From NCBI GenBank assembly GCA_964459675.1, contig CAYWNP010000007.1, positions 1 through 38,685 of the forward strand: DNA of 38,685 nucleotides. The letters are read 5' to 3'. Positions within the stretch are counted from its first letter, which is position 1. Every line of letters begins with the position of its first letter. Position numbers and translations under genes: made by a program. Source of the DNA: CAIZQW01 sp964459675 (GTDB lineage Bacteria; Verrucomicrobiota; Kiritimatiellia; RFP12; UBA1067). Positions 16,231 to 24,342 of the stretch are shown here, piece after piece. A model generated the notes under the pieces. The model did no database searches. It was not told the origin of the DNA and saw nothing but the letters and a program-made list of their open reading frames with translations.

Positions 16231-16330
16231 AGTGTCAGTAAGTCTGGAAGTGTCAGCAAGTGTCAATAAGTCTTAAGAAGTGCTAAAGTTATTATGTTGC
16301 ACGTCCCAAGTCCCATGTCTCACGTCCTGA
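16231..16330. repeat. Quasi-tandem arrays in convergent gap
   Basis: The gap between two convergent genes holds two arrays. The first (16231-16290) repeats AGTGTCAG/AGTGTCAA-like words at irregular 8-10 nt steps and ends in AAGTGCTAAAGTT (16278-16290), which shares its octamer with the element at 4753-4886. The second (16303-16330) is four 7-nt units of the form GTCCCAA, with variants. No gene is seen here. Confidence 0.65.
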
Positions 16331-16346
16331 ATCAGCGAACCTGCCC

Positions 16347-17903
16347 TCAGGGCACTTTGTATTGAGCGCGCAGCTCTTTGTAGAGCGCCTTCATCGTGGC
16401 GAGCGTTGGAGCATACGCCGGGTCATCATGGAAACTGCGCATCTCCTGCGGATCATTTTCGCGGTCAAAGAGCTGCCATTCGTCGGTCTCCGGGAAGCGC
16501 ATGAGCTTGTACCGTTGCGTGGCCACGCCATCGTGTTTGGCCACGCGATGAACATCCTCGCCTGAGTAGAAATAATAGAGCGCCTTGCGCCAGTCGGCTG
16601 GCGCGACTCCATTATTTTGAAAGACCGGCAGAAGGCTACGGCCTTGAATATCCTCAGGAATCTTAATACCCGCGGCTTCGAGAAAAGTCGGCGCATAGTC
16701 AATATTCTGGATCAGGGCCTGCGAACGGACCCCTGGCTTGATCACGCCGGGCCAGCGGATGAGGAAGGGCATGGCAAAGGACTCCTCGAACATCCAACGC
16801 TTATCATACCAGCCATGTTCACCCAAATAGAACCCTTGGTCGGAGGAATAGATGACAATGGTATTTTCCGCAAGGCCGGACTCGTCGAGATAATCGAGCA
16901 CGCGTCCGATGTTCTCATCAAGGGCTCGGATGCACCGAAGATAGTCCTTGATGTAACGCTGATACTTCCAGCGGATGACCTCTTCATCGCTCATGCCTTT
17001 GGCTAACCGTTCCAGCAACTGGCGATTCTCTTCACCATACGCCTTGTCAAAGGCCGCCTTCTGTTCGGCATCCATGCGCGTGTATTCGTGATTGGCAAGC
17101 CCATCCGCAAAGCGCGGGTCTGCAGGTTTGCCGTGAAACAACATGTCCCAGCCCCAATAAAAATCCTTGGAAATGCTCATCTGCTGCTGCTTGAGCGCAA
17201 CACTGCGATGTGCATAATCATCAAAGAGCGTCTCTGGTTCTGGCAGGTCACGTCCTTTAAAGAGATCGAAATAGCGTGCGGGTGGCACCCAGTTGCGATG
17301 GGGTGCCTTATGTTGACTCATCAGCATAAACGGTTTGTTTTTGTCCCGCCGGTTCTTGAGCCAATCGAGCGTCTTATCACCAATCAGGTCGGAGACATAG
17401 CCCTGAAACTTTTTTTGCGCCCCATCCATCTGAATAAAGTCTGGATTCCAATAGCTTCCTTGGCTGGGCAGAATTTCCCAATAATCGAAACCTGTCGGAT
17501 TCGAGACCAGATGCCACTTGCCAATGAGCGCGGTCTGATATCCGGCCTTCTGCAGGTATTTCGGGAAAGTCGGTTGCTCGCCGTTGAAGCGACTGCTATT
17601 GTCAATGAACCCGTTCATCAACGAGTGCTTGCCCGTGAGGATACAGGCACGCGAAGGACCGCAGATCGAGTTGGCGCAATAGGAGCGCTCAAAGATCGCG
17701 CCTGCCTTGGCAATGCGGTCTAGGTTTGGCGTAGGTGCAATCTCTTTGAAACGGCCGCCATAGGCTGAAATCGCTTGCAGAGCATGGTCATCGCTGAAGA
17801 GGAAGAGGATATTGGGTTGCTTCGGCTTCTGGAAATCTGCCCCTGCCATCAGGTGAGAGGAGAGGACTAAGCTGAAGAGAATTCCGTGGGTCAGATATCT
17901 CAT
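16347..17903 (-). CDS. Sulfatase (exported)
   Basis: A 518-residue type I sulfatase with an N-terminal signal peptide ending near SHLMAGA. The metal site begins FLFSDDHALQ. The formylglycine motif is CGPSR with Cys81, followed by ACILTGKHS. The late motif YSSDQGFYLGEHGWYDKR carries conserved Asp/His/Lys residues. It should hydrolyse sulfate esters on glycans in the periplasm or outside the cell after Cys81 is oxidised by a maturation enzyme not in this window. The DDHALQAISAYGG and PTPNLDR segments resemble glucosamine-6-sulfate-type S1 enzymes, but substrate cannot be fixed. The gene lies 17 nt after the double sulfatase and is co-transcribed with it. Confidence 0.94.
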   Translation of the reverse strand: MRYLTHGILFSLVLSSHLMAGADFQKPKQPNILFLFSDDHALQAISAYGGRFKEIAPTPNLDRIAKAGAIFERSYCANSICGPSRACILTGKHSLMNGFIDNSSRFNGEQPTFPKYLQKAGYQTALIGKWHLVSNPTGFDYWEILPSQGSYWNPDFIQMDGAQKKFQGYVSDLIGDKTLDWLKNRRDKNKPFMLMSQHKAPHRNWVPPARYFDLFKGRDLPEPETLFDDYAHRSVALKQQQMSISKDFYWGWDMLFHGKPADPRFADGLANHEYTRMDAEQKAAFDKAYGEENRQLLERLAKGMSDEEVIRWKYQRYIKDYLRCIRALDENIGRVLDYLDESGLAENTIVIYSSDQGFYLGEHGWYDKRWMFEESFAMPFLIRWPGVIKPGVRSQALIQNIDYAPTFLEAAGIKIPEDIQGRSLLPVFQNNGVAPADWRKALYYFYSGEDVHRVAKHDGVATQRYKLMRFPETDEWQLFDRENDPQEMRSFHDDPAYAPTLATMKALYKELRAQYKVP

Positions 17904-17920
17904 AGCGTATCTGTTCCTTT

Positions 17921-20848
17921 TTATCGAGCTGCGGCCTTGAGTGCGGCGAAGCGGGCACGCATTTCTGCTAAACGTTCCTTTTGTGCGGGATCTGAGGCGA
18001 GGTCACTCTCCTCGCAGGGATCTGCCGCGACATGGAAGAGCTGTTCCAGCTTAAATTCAGGCCAGTAAAAATATTTCCAGTCCTTGCGAACCAAGGCTTC
18101 CGAGGCGGGAATGCGAGCCCCGAAGGAGGCGGAATGCTCATAAAAGAACTCCTGACGCCACTTCGGCTTTTTCTCGGCCAGATAGAGCGGCGCAATGTCA
18201 CGCCCTTGCATGGTTGCAGGCGCGGAGATGCCTGCCACGGCCAGGATGGTCGGCGCAAGATCCACGTTCAAAGTGAAGTCATCGTTCGTGGTGCCGCGCT
18301 TGCTCGCGTTCAGACGCGGATCATGGATGATCAACGGAACACGGATGCTCTCCTGATGAGGATACCACTTGTCCGCTAAACCATGCTCGCCATGGAAGTA
18401 GCCGTTGTCCCCGACAAAGATGACCAGGGTATTATCGAGCACCCCTTGGCGTTTCAACTCTTCGAGCACACGCCCGCAGGTAGTATCGACTTCACTTGCG
18501 AGACGATAGTAGTTCTTCATCATCTCCTGATACTTCTCCGGGGTGTCGAAGCGCCAGTGCCAGCGCACGCGTCCCTCGTTCTTCTCATTCGCAAGGAAGG
18601 GCGGAAGTTTGCGGAACGACTCCTCCGTCGCGTTCTTCGGAACAGGGATGGTGACATTTTGGAAGAGCGACATACTCTCGGGCTGGGGCAGAAACTGCTT
18701 CGGGTCACCATCTACAGCATGCGTGGCAATGAAGGCGAGGGTCAGGCAGAAGGGCTTGTCCGCCGGCCGCGTCTTGAGGAACTCCAGCGCATCTTTCTCG
18801 TTCTTCTGTGTCACATGGATAAGCGTGCCATCTGGCTGCTTCATCCAGTGCTGGCCGTTATAGGAGCGCCCGAAGTCAAAACGTTCAGCAGGAAACTTTC
18901 CATTATGCCACTTGCCGACATGGCCGACGAAATAACCGTGTTCCCGGAGCAGTCCGGGATAGGTCTCAGCCCAGGGGGTCTTGAATTCCTTCATAGCCTT
19001 GTTACCATGCCGTGCCATCCACTGTCCAGTAAACAAGCTCGCGCGACTGACACCGCAGATCGACGTCGTCACGCAGTTGTAGGTGAAGCGCACACCTTGG
19101 CTGGCAAGGCGATCCAGGTTAGGCGTCTTCAGGACAGGGTTTCCTGCCGCGCCAAGCGTGTCATACCGCCAATCGTCCGCATAGAGCACGAGGACATTGA
19201 GGGGCTTGGCCGGTTTGGGCGGGGGAGGCGGCGGAAGCGTTTTATTGGTGAGCTCTTCAAAGCTCGTGGTCTGCTCCTGCCAGACGCGTTCCAGTTGACG
19301 GACCTTCTCCGGCATTTTATCAGCAAGATTGTGCTGTTCCGCGCGGTCTGTTGCCAAATCATAGAGTTCCCAGGGCTTTTTATCATCCGCGACCAATTTC
19401 AAATCCCCGATGCGAATAGCCCGATTGCCTTCATGCAACCACCAGAGCGAGTCACGGACAATCGGCACGTCCTTGTTAAAAGTGGGAACGAGACTCCTGC
19501 CTGGAAAAGGCGGGACAGCTTCGCCGTTACAGGTCGCGGTCCTTTGGACGCCTGCGGCCTCGAGCACGGTGGGCACGATGTCAATCAGATGTCCTGGGGT
19601 GTGGCGCAGTTCATTGCGTGCGGCAATGCCCTTCGGCCAGTGGACCACGAGCGGTGTACTGATTCCACCTTCATAGACCCACGACTTATGCCGGCGCAGG
19701 GGCGTGTTGCACGCGCTTGAAAAGCCAGGTCCGAGGCAGAGGTAGGTGTTGGCACTGCCGGCTTCGGCCTTTGGATCGTGCCCGCCGTGGCGCACCATCA
19801 TCTCCGCAGAGGCGCCATTGTCAGAGGCAAAGAGGATCATCGTGTTCTCATACGCGCCCATAGCCTTGAGCTGGGCGATGACACGTCCGATCTCCCGATC
19901 CATACGATCCACCATCGCGGCATGGATCGCCATCTTCGTGGCTTGGAAGCGGCGCTGTTCCTCCGTCAGTTCCGTCCACGGCAGCGGACGATCCACTTCG
20001 CCAGGTCCCATTATTCCCAGAACCTCTTTAAAGCGATAGGGCGGACCCACTTCGCGTTCCAAGGGCGAGAGCGCTGTGTTGACAATGCCCATCTCCTTTT
20101 CACGGGCGTAACGGGCGTTGCGCATGACATCCCATCCCTCCAGGTAGCGGTCACGATACTTCGCTATGTCTTCAGGCAGTGCCTGAAGCGGAAAATGAGG
20201 CGCGGTGAAGGCGATAAAATGGAAGAAGGGACGATCCTTGTAGCGTGCGGTATGCTCCTTGAGGCACTCGAGTGCATGCGCTGAAACGGACAGCGTCGAG
20301 TAGTAGTTCGCATTCGTGACAGGGTCGGGCAGGTCATCCACGAGGTTGCCTTCGCTGTTGAAGTAGCCGAAGTTCTTTTCCAAGCAGAAGGAGCGGTCAA
20401 AGCCGTTTTCAAGGACCTTGCCGTCAATATGCCACTTGCCACTATGGTAGTTGCGATAACCCGCCGGCTTGAGATAGTCGGAAAGCACGCGAGCCCAGGG
20501 CTGGCGCACGCCATAGTAACCGCCCGTCTCATTCGGGAGCATATCCCGGTGGATTTGCTGCGCATAATAGCCTGTCATCAAGGCTGCACGCGAGGGCCAG
20601 CAACGGGCCGAATTGTAAACCTGTGTGAAGCGCAGACCGTTCTTTGCAAGACCGTCGAGATTCGGCGTCTCTATTTCACTGCCATAGCAGCCCAGGTCAC
20701 AATACCCCATGTCATCAGCGACGATTAAGACGACGTTCGGATGCGTTTTAGGTTCTGCTGCCTGCAGCGAGAAAAAGGTAAAAAAAGATACCGCCACGGC
20801 AACCAACAACTTTGAAATAATGGATGAGAAACGCGCACCACAGTTCAT
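17921..20848 (-). CDS. Tandem two-domain sulfatase (exported)
   Basis: A 975-residue protein holding two complete sulfatase domains, about twice the family's usual length. A signal peptide (first ~30 residues, ending SLQAAEP) precedes domain A (about 37-530; metal site VLIVADDMGYCDLG; formylglycine motif CWPSR, Cys83). A proline-rich linker (about 534-549) leads to domain B (about 552-975; VLVLYADDWRYDTLG; motif CGVSR, Cys598; GDNGYFHGEHGLADK). Both domains keep the cysteine and the metal ligands I can identify. Domain B has Val where Pro or Ala is usual, a variant seen in some S1 sulfatases. The two active sites probably remove different sulfates from one glycan. It is encoded just before a third sulfatase. 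Confidence 0.93.
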   Translation of the reverse strand: MNCGARFSSIISKLLVAVAVSFFTFFSLQAAEPKTHPNVVLIVADDMGYCDLGCYGSEIETPNLDGLAKNGLRFTQVYNSARCWPSRAALMTGYYAQQIHRDMLPNETGGYYGVRQPWARVLSDYLKPAGYRNYHSGKWHIDGKVLENGFDRSFCLEKNFGYFNSEGNLVDDLPDPVTNANYYSTLSVSAHALECLKEHTARYKDRPFFHFIAFTAPHFPLQALPEDIAKYRDRYLEGWDVMRNARYAREKEMGIVNTALSPLEREVGPPYRFKEVLGIMGPGEVDRPLPWTELTEEQRRFQATKMAIHAAMVDRMDREIGRVIAQLKAMGAYENTMILFASDNGASAEMMVRHGGHDPKAEAGSANTYLCLGPGFSSACNTPLRRHKSWVYEGGISTPLVVHWPKGIAARNELRHTPGHLIDIVPTVLEAAGVQRTATCNGEAVPPFPGRSLVPTFNKDVPIVRDSLWWLHEGNRAIRIGDLKLVADDKKPWELYDLATDRAEQHNLADKMPEKVRQLERVWQEQTTSFEELTNKTLPPPPPPKPAKPLNVLVLYADDWRYDTLGAAGNPVLKTPNLDRLASQGVRFTYNCVTTSICGVSRASLFTGQWMARHGNKAMKEFKTPWAETYPGLLREHGYFVGHVGKWHNGKFPAERFDFGRSYNGQHWMKQPDGTLIHVTQKNEKDALEFLKTRPADKPFCLTLAFIATHAVDGDPKQFLPQPESMSLFQNVTIPVPKNATEESFRKLPPFLANEKNEGRVRWHWRFDTPEKYQEMMKNYYRLASEVDTTCGRVLEELKRQGVLDNTLVIFVGDNGYFHGEHGLADKWYPHQESIRVPLIIHDPRLNASKRGTTNDDFTLNVDLAPTILAVAGISAPATMQGRDIAPLYLAEKKPKWRQEFFYEHSASFGARIPASEALVRKDWKYFYWPEFKLEQLFHVAADPCEESDLASDPAQKERLAEMRARFAALKAAAR

Positions 20849-20928
20849 TTACTAAATTCCCTCTTTTGTTGAGTAAAGAGTAGCGCAATGAGACACCTTT
20901 TGCAACCCCTTATTGAAGGAATGCGAGT

Positions 20929-22623
20929 TCAGTAGGCGCGCTTGTTGACCTTATCGCAGTAGTTGATAAGGGCTTGGTTCACCACGCGGTTGCCACCCGG
21001 AGTGGGGTAGTTGCCGGAGAAGTACCAGTCACCTGTGTGGTCCGGACAGCAGAGACGGAGATTTCCGAGTCGCTGGAAGACGACGGTGACTTTGGCCTTC
21101 AACCCGTCAGGGGTGAGGAGGAGTCCGATCTCATGGCAGAGTTCATCGAAAGTGAAGGCCGCGTAGAGCGGCGCCACGCGGTTGCGCATGGCCGTATCAG
21201 GCTTCAACAAGTCTTCTCGGGCGCAGCCCACGCATTCGTGAAGCAGAGACTCCTTGCCCGCCTTCCTTAAGAGCGATATCACAGCCTGGAACGCGATCAG
21301 CTCACCCATACTTGCCATGTCAATACCATAGCAGTCGGGATAGCAGATGGGAGGCGCCGAGGAGACGACGACGATCTTCTTGGGCTCCAGCCTGTCCACA
21401 ATTTTGAGAATCAAATTGCGCAAGGTTGTTCCACGTACAATCGAGTCATCCAACAGGACGAGATTGTCCTGCTTCGGACGAATGAGTCCATAGACAATGT
21501 CATAGATATGCATGTCAAGGGCCTTGCGACGGTTAGCATCGGCAATAAAAGTCCGAAACTTGGCATCCTTGAGCACGACTTGCCCAAAGCGGAAGTTCCG
21601 CTTGTGAAGCAGTTCATCGAGCACACCATGGAAACTGATCTGCGCCGTGTTCGGGATGTAGGAGAAGAAGGTGTTGTCGTAGTCTTGGTCAATGGCATCC
21701 AGAATCTGAGGAACCAGATGCTTGCCCATCAGTCGGCGTTCCTGTTGGATATCAGAATCATTTCCGCGCGAAAAATAGATGCGTTCAAAGACGCAGCGAC
21801 GTGGCTCACGGGGAATCAGGCAGGGCCGTTCTTCCACGGTCTTCCCATCACAGGAAATCAGGAGCAGAGTGCCAGGAGATATCTCCTTAACGGCGTCACT
21901 CTTCACGTTGAAAGTGGTCTGGATCGCAGGACGCTCAGAGGCCACAACCGCGACCTCATCGTCAACGAAATAGAAACCCGGGCGTATGCCGGCTGGGTCG
22001 CGCAATGCAAAAGCCGTTCCATCACCCAAGATCCCGCAGATCAGGAAGCCGCCATCCCACGAAATCGCCGCCTTTGACAAGAGCATCGCGAGGTCACCTT
22101 CAATCGGATTACCCGCATCCAAGGCCTTCTCCAGCTCATGACCGATCTGGTGAAGCAATATGGTCGTATCCTGGCGATTGGGCAAGTGGTGCCCCTTGCG
22201 GGTCAGGCTTTCGAAGATTGCAGGGCTGTTGGTGAGATTGAAGTTGCCGGCCAGCAACAAGGTCCGGTTACGGCAAACACTGTATTTCAGTAAGGGGTGA
22301 CAAGCTTCTATGGACTGTCCACCAAAGGTTCCATAACGCAGATGCCCCAGAAAGATCTCTCCGGCAAAAGGCCGCTCCCAGACTTGCTCCAGGACATTGG
22401 CCAACGGATTACGGTCGGCCGATTTTTCAATATGGAAGTAAGGTTCCCCTGGAGTGGACTCGATCTTCAGGGTTGCAATACCCGCACCATCTTGTCCACG
22501 GTTATGCTGCTTCTCCATGAGAAGAGCCATCTGTTGCAACCCATAGTGTTCAGGATAGGCCGTTAAAGGCTTACGCAAGCGCAACAGCCCAACACCGCAT
22601 TCATGTTTTAGTTCATCAGACAT
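20929..22623 (-). CDS. purF: Amidophosphoribosyltransferase, long type
   Basis: This 564-residue enzyme catalyses the first committed step of purine synthesis, PRPP plus glutamine to phosphoribosylamine. The N-terminal glutaminase has its nucleophile at Cys9 (KHECGVGLL), so a short leader must be removed. The PRPP loop VLLDDSIVRGTTL lies near residue 390. It is longer than the common form of about 470-510 residues because of a C-terminal tail containing GDWYFSGNYPTPGG, as in long Bacteroidota-type PurF proteins. Cysteines in RRCVFERIYF, PPICYPDCYG and ECVGC sit where Bacillus PurF binds a 4Fe-4S cluster. The gene is last in the glnN-nadE-methyltransferase-purF series. Confidence 0.92.
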   Translation of the reverse strand: MSDELKHECGVGLLRLRKPLTAYPEHYGLQQMALLMEKQHNRGQDGAGIATLKIESTPGEPYFHIEKSADRNPLANVLEQVWERPFAGEIFLGHLRYGTFGGQSIEACHPLLKYSVCRNRTLLLAGNFNLTNSPAIFESLTRKGHHLPNRQDTTILLHQIGHELEKALDAGNPIEGDLAMLLSKAAISWDGGFLICGILGDGTAFALRDPAGIRPGFYFVDDEVAVVASERPAIQTTFNVKSDAVKEISPGTLLLISCDGKTVEERPCLIPREPRRCVFERIYFSRGNDSDIQQERRLMGKHLVPQILDAIDQDYDNTFFSYIPNTAQISFHGVLDELLHKRNFRFGQVVLKDAKFRTFIADANRRKALDMHIYDIVYGLIRPKQDNLVLLDDSIVRGTTLRNLILKIVDRLEPKKIVVVSSAPPICYPDCYGIDMASMGELIAFQAVISLLRKAGKESLLHECVGCAREDLLKPDTAMRNRVAPLYAAFTFDELCHEIGLLLTPDGLKAKVTVVFQRLGNLRLCCPDHTGDWYFSGNYPTPGGNRVVNQALINYCDKVNKRAY

Positions 22624-22671
22624 TGTGCATCTTCCAGTTTACAATTCCCTTCTCCTGTCCAAAATGCACAA
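22623..22671 (-). promoter_or_regulatory. Inverted repeat enclosing the purF ribosome-binding site
   Basis: TTGTGCAT and ATGCACAA form a perfect 8-bp inverted repeat (22664-22671 with 22623-22630) just before purF on the minus strand. The purF ATG overlaps the edge of the second arm. The AGGAGAAGGG Shine-Dalgarno-like sequence sits in the 33-nt loop. Pairing would hold the start codon in a stem. Confidence 0.4.
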
Positions 22672-22682
22672 CAGAGGGGAAC

Positions 22683-23411
22683 TTATTTGAACAACTTCTT
22701 CGCCGCCAAATTTACAAACACATACACCACAACCGTGATTACAGCGATAAGACACCAGAGCTGAAAATACAGGAAATCTCCGTCATGGGCCATATAGTCA
22801 CAAGCCAGGCCAAGAGCCGCGTAGATCAACATCATGACCAACACGCCATGACACTCCTTCCGGATCATGAACTTCAGAGAGTAGGGCAATGCCGTCTTAG
22901 TCCAAAGTGCAAGATTCGGCATAAACACAGGCGTCTGCAACGCATACGCTTCATAGACAGAACCGAACTTCTTGCGCAAAAAATCTTCTTCCGCCATGAT
23001 GATCCGCTCATAGTAGAGCCAGAAGCATAAACTATAGACCACCACACACCACGCAGAACCCAAGAAAGCCACCTGGCCCAGCATGATAAAAAAGTTGCCG
23101 AGATAGAGCGGATTACGTACGACGGAGTAAATGCCCGTTGTATTCAGCGTCTCGGCGACCTGACCCTCCTTGGTATTTCGTCCCGAGGTACCCTTGGCAG
23201 CGTAACCCACCGTATAAGCCCGGATAATTTCCCCTATAAAAGAGATCGCGACACAGACGCCCCAAGAGATCAATAGCCCCTGATGCGAGCCATAAGGATA
23301 GTGATACTCATACAAGGCTGGCAGGATGAGTGCGATGAAACACAGAGGCAGGAAACCTCTCCAGCGAAACAACCACTGGCCAACAGAAACTGACTGCGCT
23401 GACAATGTCAT
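22683..23411 (-). CDS. ICMT-like membrane methyltransferase
   Basis: A 242-residue integral membrane protein with about six hydrophobic segments. It carries the signature of the isoprenylcysteine carboxyl methyltransferase/phospholipid methyltransferase superfamily: GIYSVVRNPLYLGNF, then EEDFLRKKFGSVYEAY. Such enzymes use S-adenosylmethionine to methylate lipid-linked or membrane substrates. One bacterial relative, LmtA of Leptospira, methylates the lipid A 1-phosphate, which would fit an outer-membrane organism, but the substrate here is not determined. The start has AAAGGACG upstream. The gene lies 15 nt after nadE and 59 nt before purF on the same strand. Confidence 0.8.
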   Translation of the reverse strand: MTLSAQSVSVGQWLFRWRGFLPLCFIALILPALYEYHYPYGSHQGLLISWGVCVAISFIGEIIRAYTVGYAAKGTSGRNTKEGQVAETLNTTGIYSVVRNPLYLGNFFIMLGQVAFLGSAWCVVVYSLCFWLYYERIIMAEEDFLRKKFGSVYEAYALQTPVFMPNLALWTKTALPYSLKFMIRKECHGVLVMMLIYAALGLACDYMAHDGDFLYFQLWCLIAVITVVVYVFVNLAAKKLFK

Positions 23412-23426
23412 AATGATAACGTCCTT

Positions 23427-24337
23427 TTAACTTGATAAAGGTGTTATATTATCACAATTATAGCGAGGAGGCAATCTCCGCTTATGTTCGCTCACATGAT
23501 GATAGCGCTCCATGAGCGCCCGTTCTTTTTCTGTAGCGGTTCCTTGCAAAAGGAAGGCATCAATCGCTTTATACGTGATTCCCATCTCCTGTTCGTCCGT
23601 CTGCCCATCGAAAAGCCCTGCTGAGGGGGCCTTGGTCATGATAGCCTCAGGCGCACCCAGATAACGAAGGAACTCATAAATCTCGGTNNNNNNNNNNNNN
23701 NNNNNNNNNNNNNNNNNNNNNNNNNNNNNNNNNNNNNNNNNNNNNNNNNNNNNNNNNNNNNNNNNNNNNNNNNNNNNNNNNNNNNNNTGGTCATGATAGC
23801 CTCAGGCGCACCCAGATAACGAAGGAACTCATAAATCTCGGTAACTGTTAGATCTGCGATCGGATTGAAGTCATACGCACCATCTCCCCATTTGGTGAAA
23901 TAGCCCATATGGCCTTCACTCCTGTTCCCCGTACCGGCGACTAAGCGGTTCTCGCTGGCGGCGATTGCATAGAGTGATGTCATACGAAGGCGCGGGGCTA
24001 GGTTGCTAATCGCGAGCGCACTCAGTTGCGTCTGGGCAGCAAGAAGTGTCAGAAAATCATCCTTGAGCGTCGTCAAATCAACCGTCCGCGTTGGAATGTC
24101 AAACAGACGCGCAACCTCTTCCGCATCTGTTTTGTCTTCATTGTAGTTCCGACGCGATCCACAGGGCATAATCACCCCCACGGTATTCTCGCAAGCCTTC
24201 TTGCAGAGGATACCGACGAGGGCACTATCCTTGCCTCCACTGTTGCCATAAACAACGCCGGAGGCCCCGGCATTGTTTAGGCAATTCTGGATAAAGGCTA
24301 TCCGGTTTTGCGTTTCCGTTTGATAGTTGCGTTTCAT
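23427..24337 (-). CDS. nadE: NH3-dependent NAD synthetase (interrupted by assembly gap)
   Basis: This enzyme amidates nicotinic acid adenine dinucleotide to NAD with ammonia and ATP. The 5' part carries the ATP-pyrophosphatase loop GNSGGKDSALVG and the family block GTGNRSEGHMGYFTKWGDGAYDFNPIADL. The 3' part continues TKAPSAGLFDGQTDEQEMG. A 100-N run (23688-23787) splits the gene. The same 55 bp flank it on both sides, and removing one copy with the Ns gives an uninterrupted 251-residue protein. The break is therefore an assembly artefact. No glutaminase domain is present, so the enzyme needs free ammonia. It starts 5 nt after the glnN stop. Confidence 0.95.
23633..23842. other. Assembly gap of 100 N flanked by an identical 55-bp duplication
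   Basis: Bases 23633-23687 and 23788-23842 are identical over 55 bp and flank exactly 100 Ns. This is what results when two contigs that overlap by one k-mer (k = 55) are scaffolded with a fixed-size gap instead of being merged. Nothing biological need be missing. Confidence 0.95.
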
Positions 24338-24342
24338 AGTCC

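Noticed and set aside
18383..19720. Long plus-strand open frame (445 codons) opposite the double sulfatase
   Set aside because: It is antisense to a clear sulfatase with intact motifs. The translation shows no family pattern, and the frame is open because of codon bias in the real gene.
23427..24337. nadE as a pseudogene or frameshifted gene
   Set aside because: The break is a 100-N scaffold gap with a 55-bp duplicated overlap; collapsing it restores the frame exactly.
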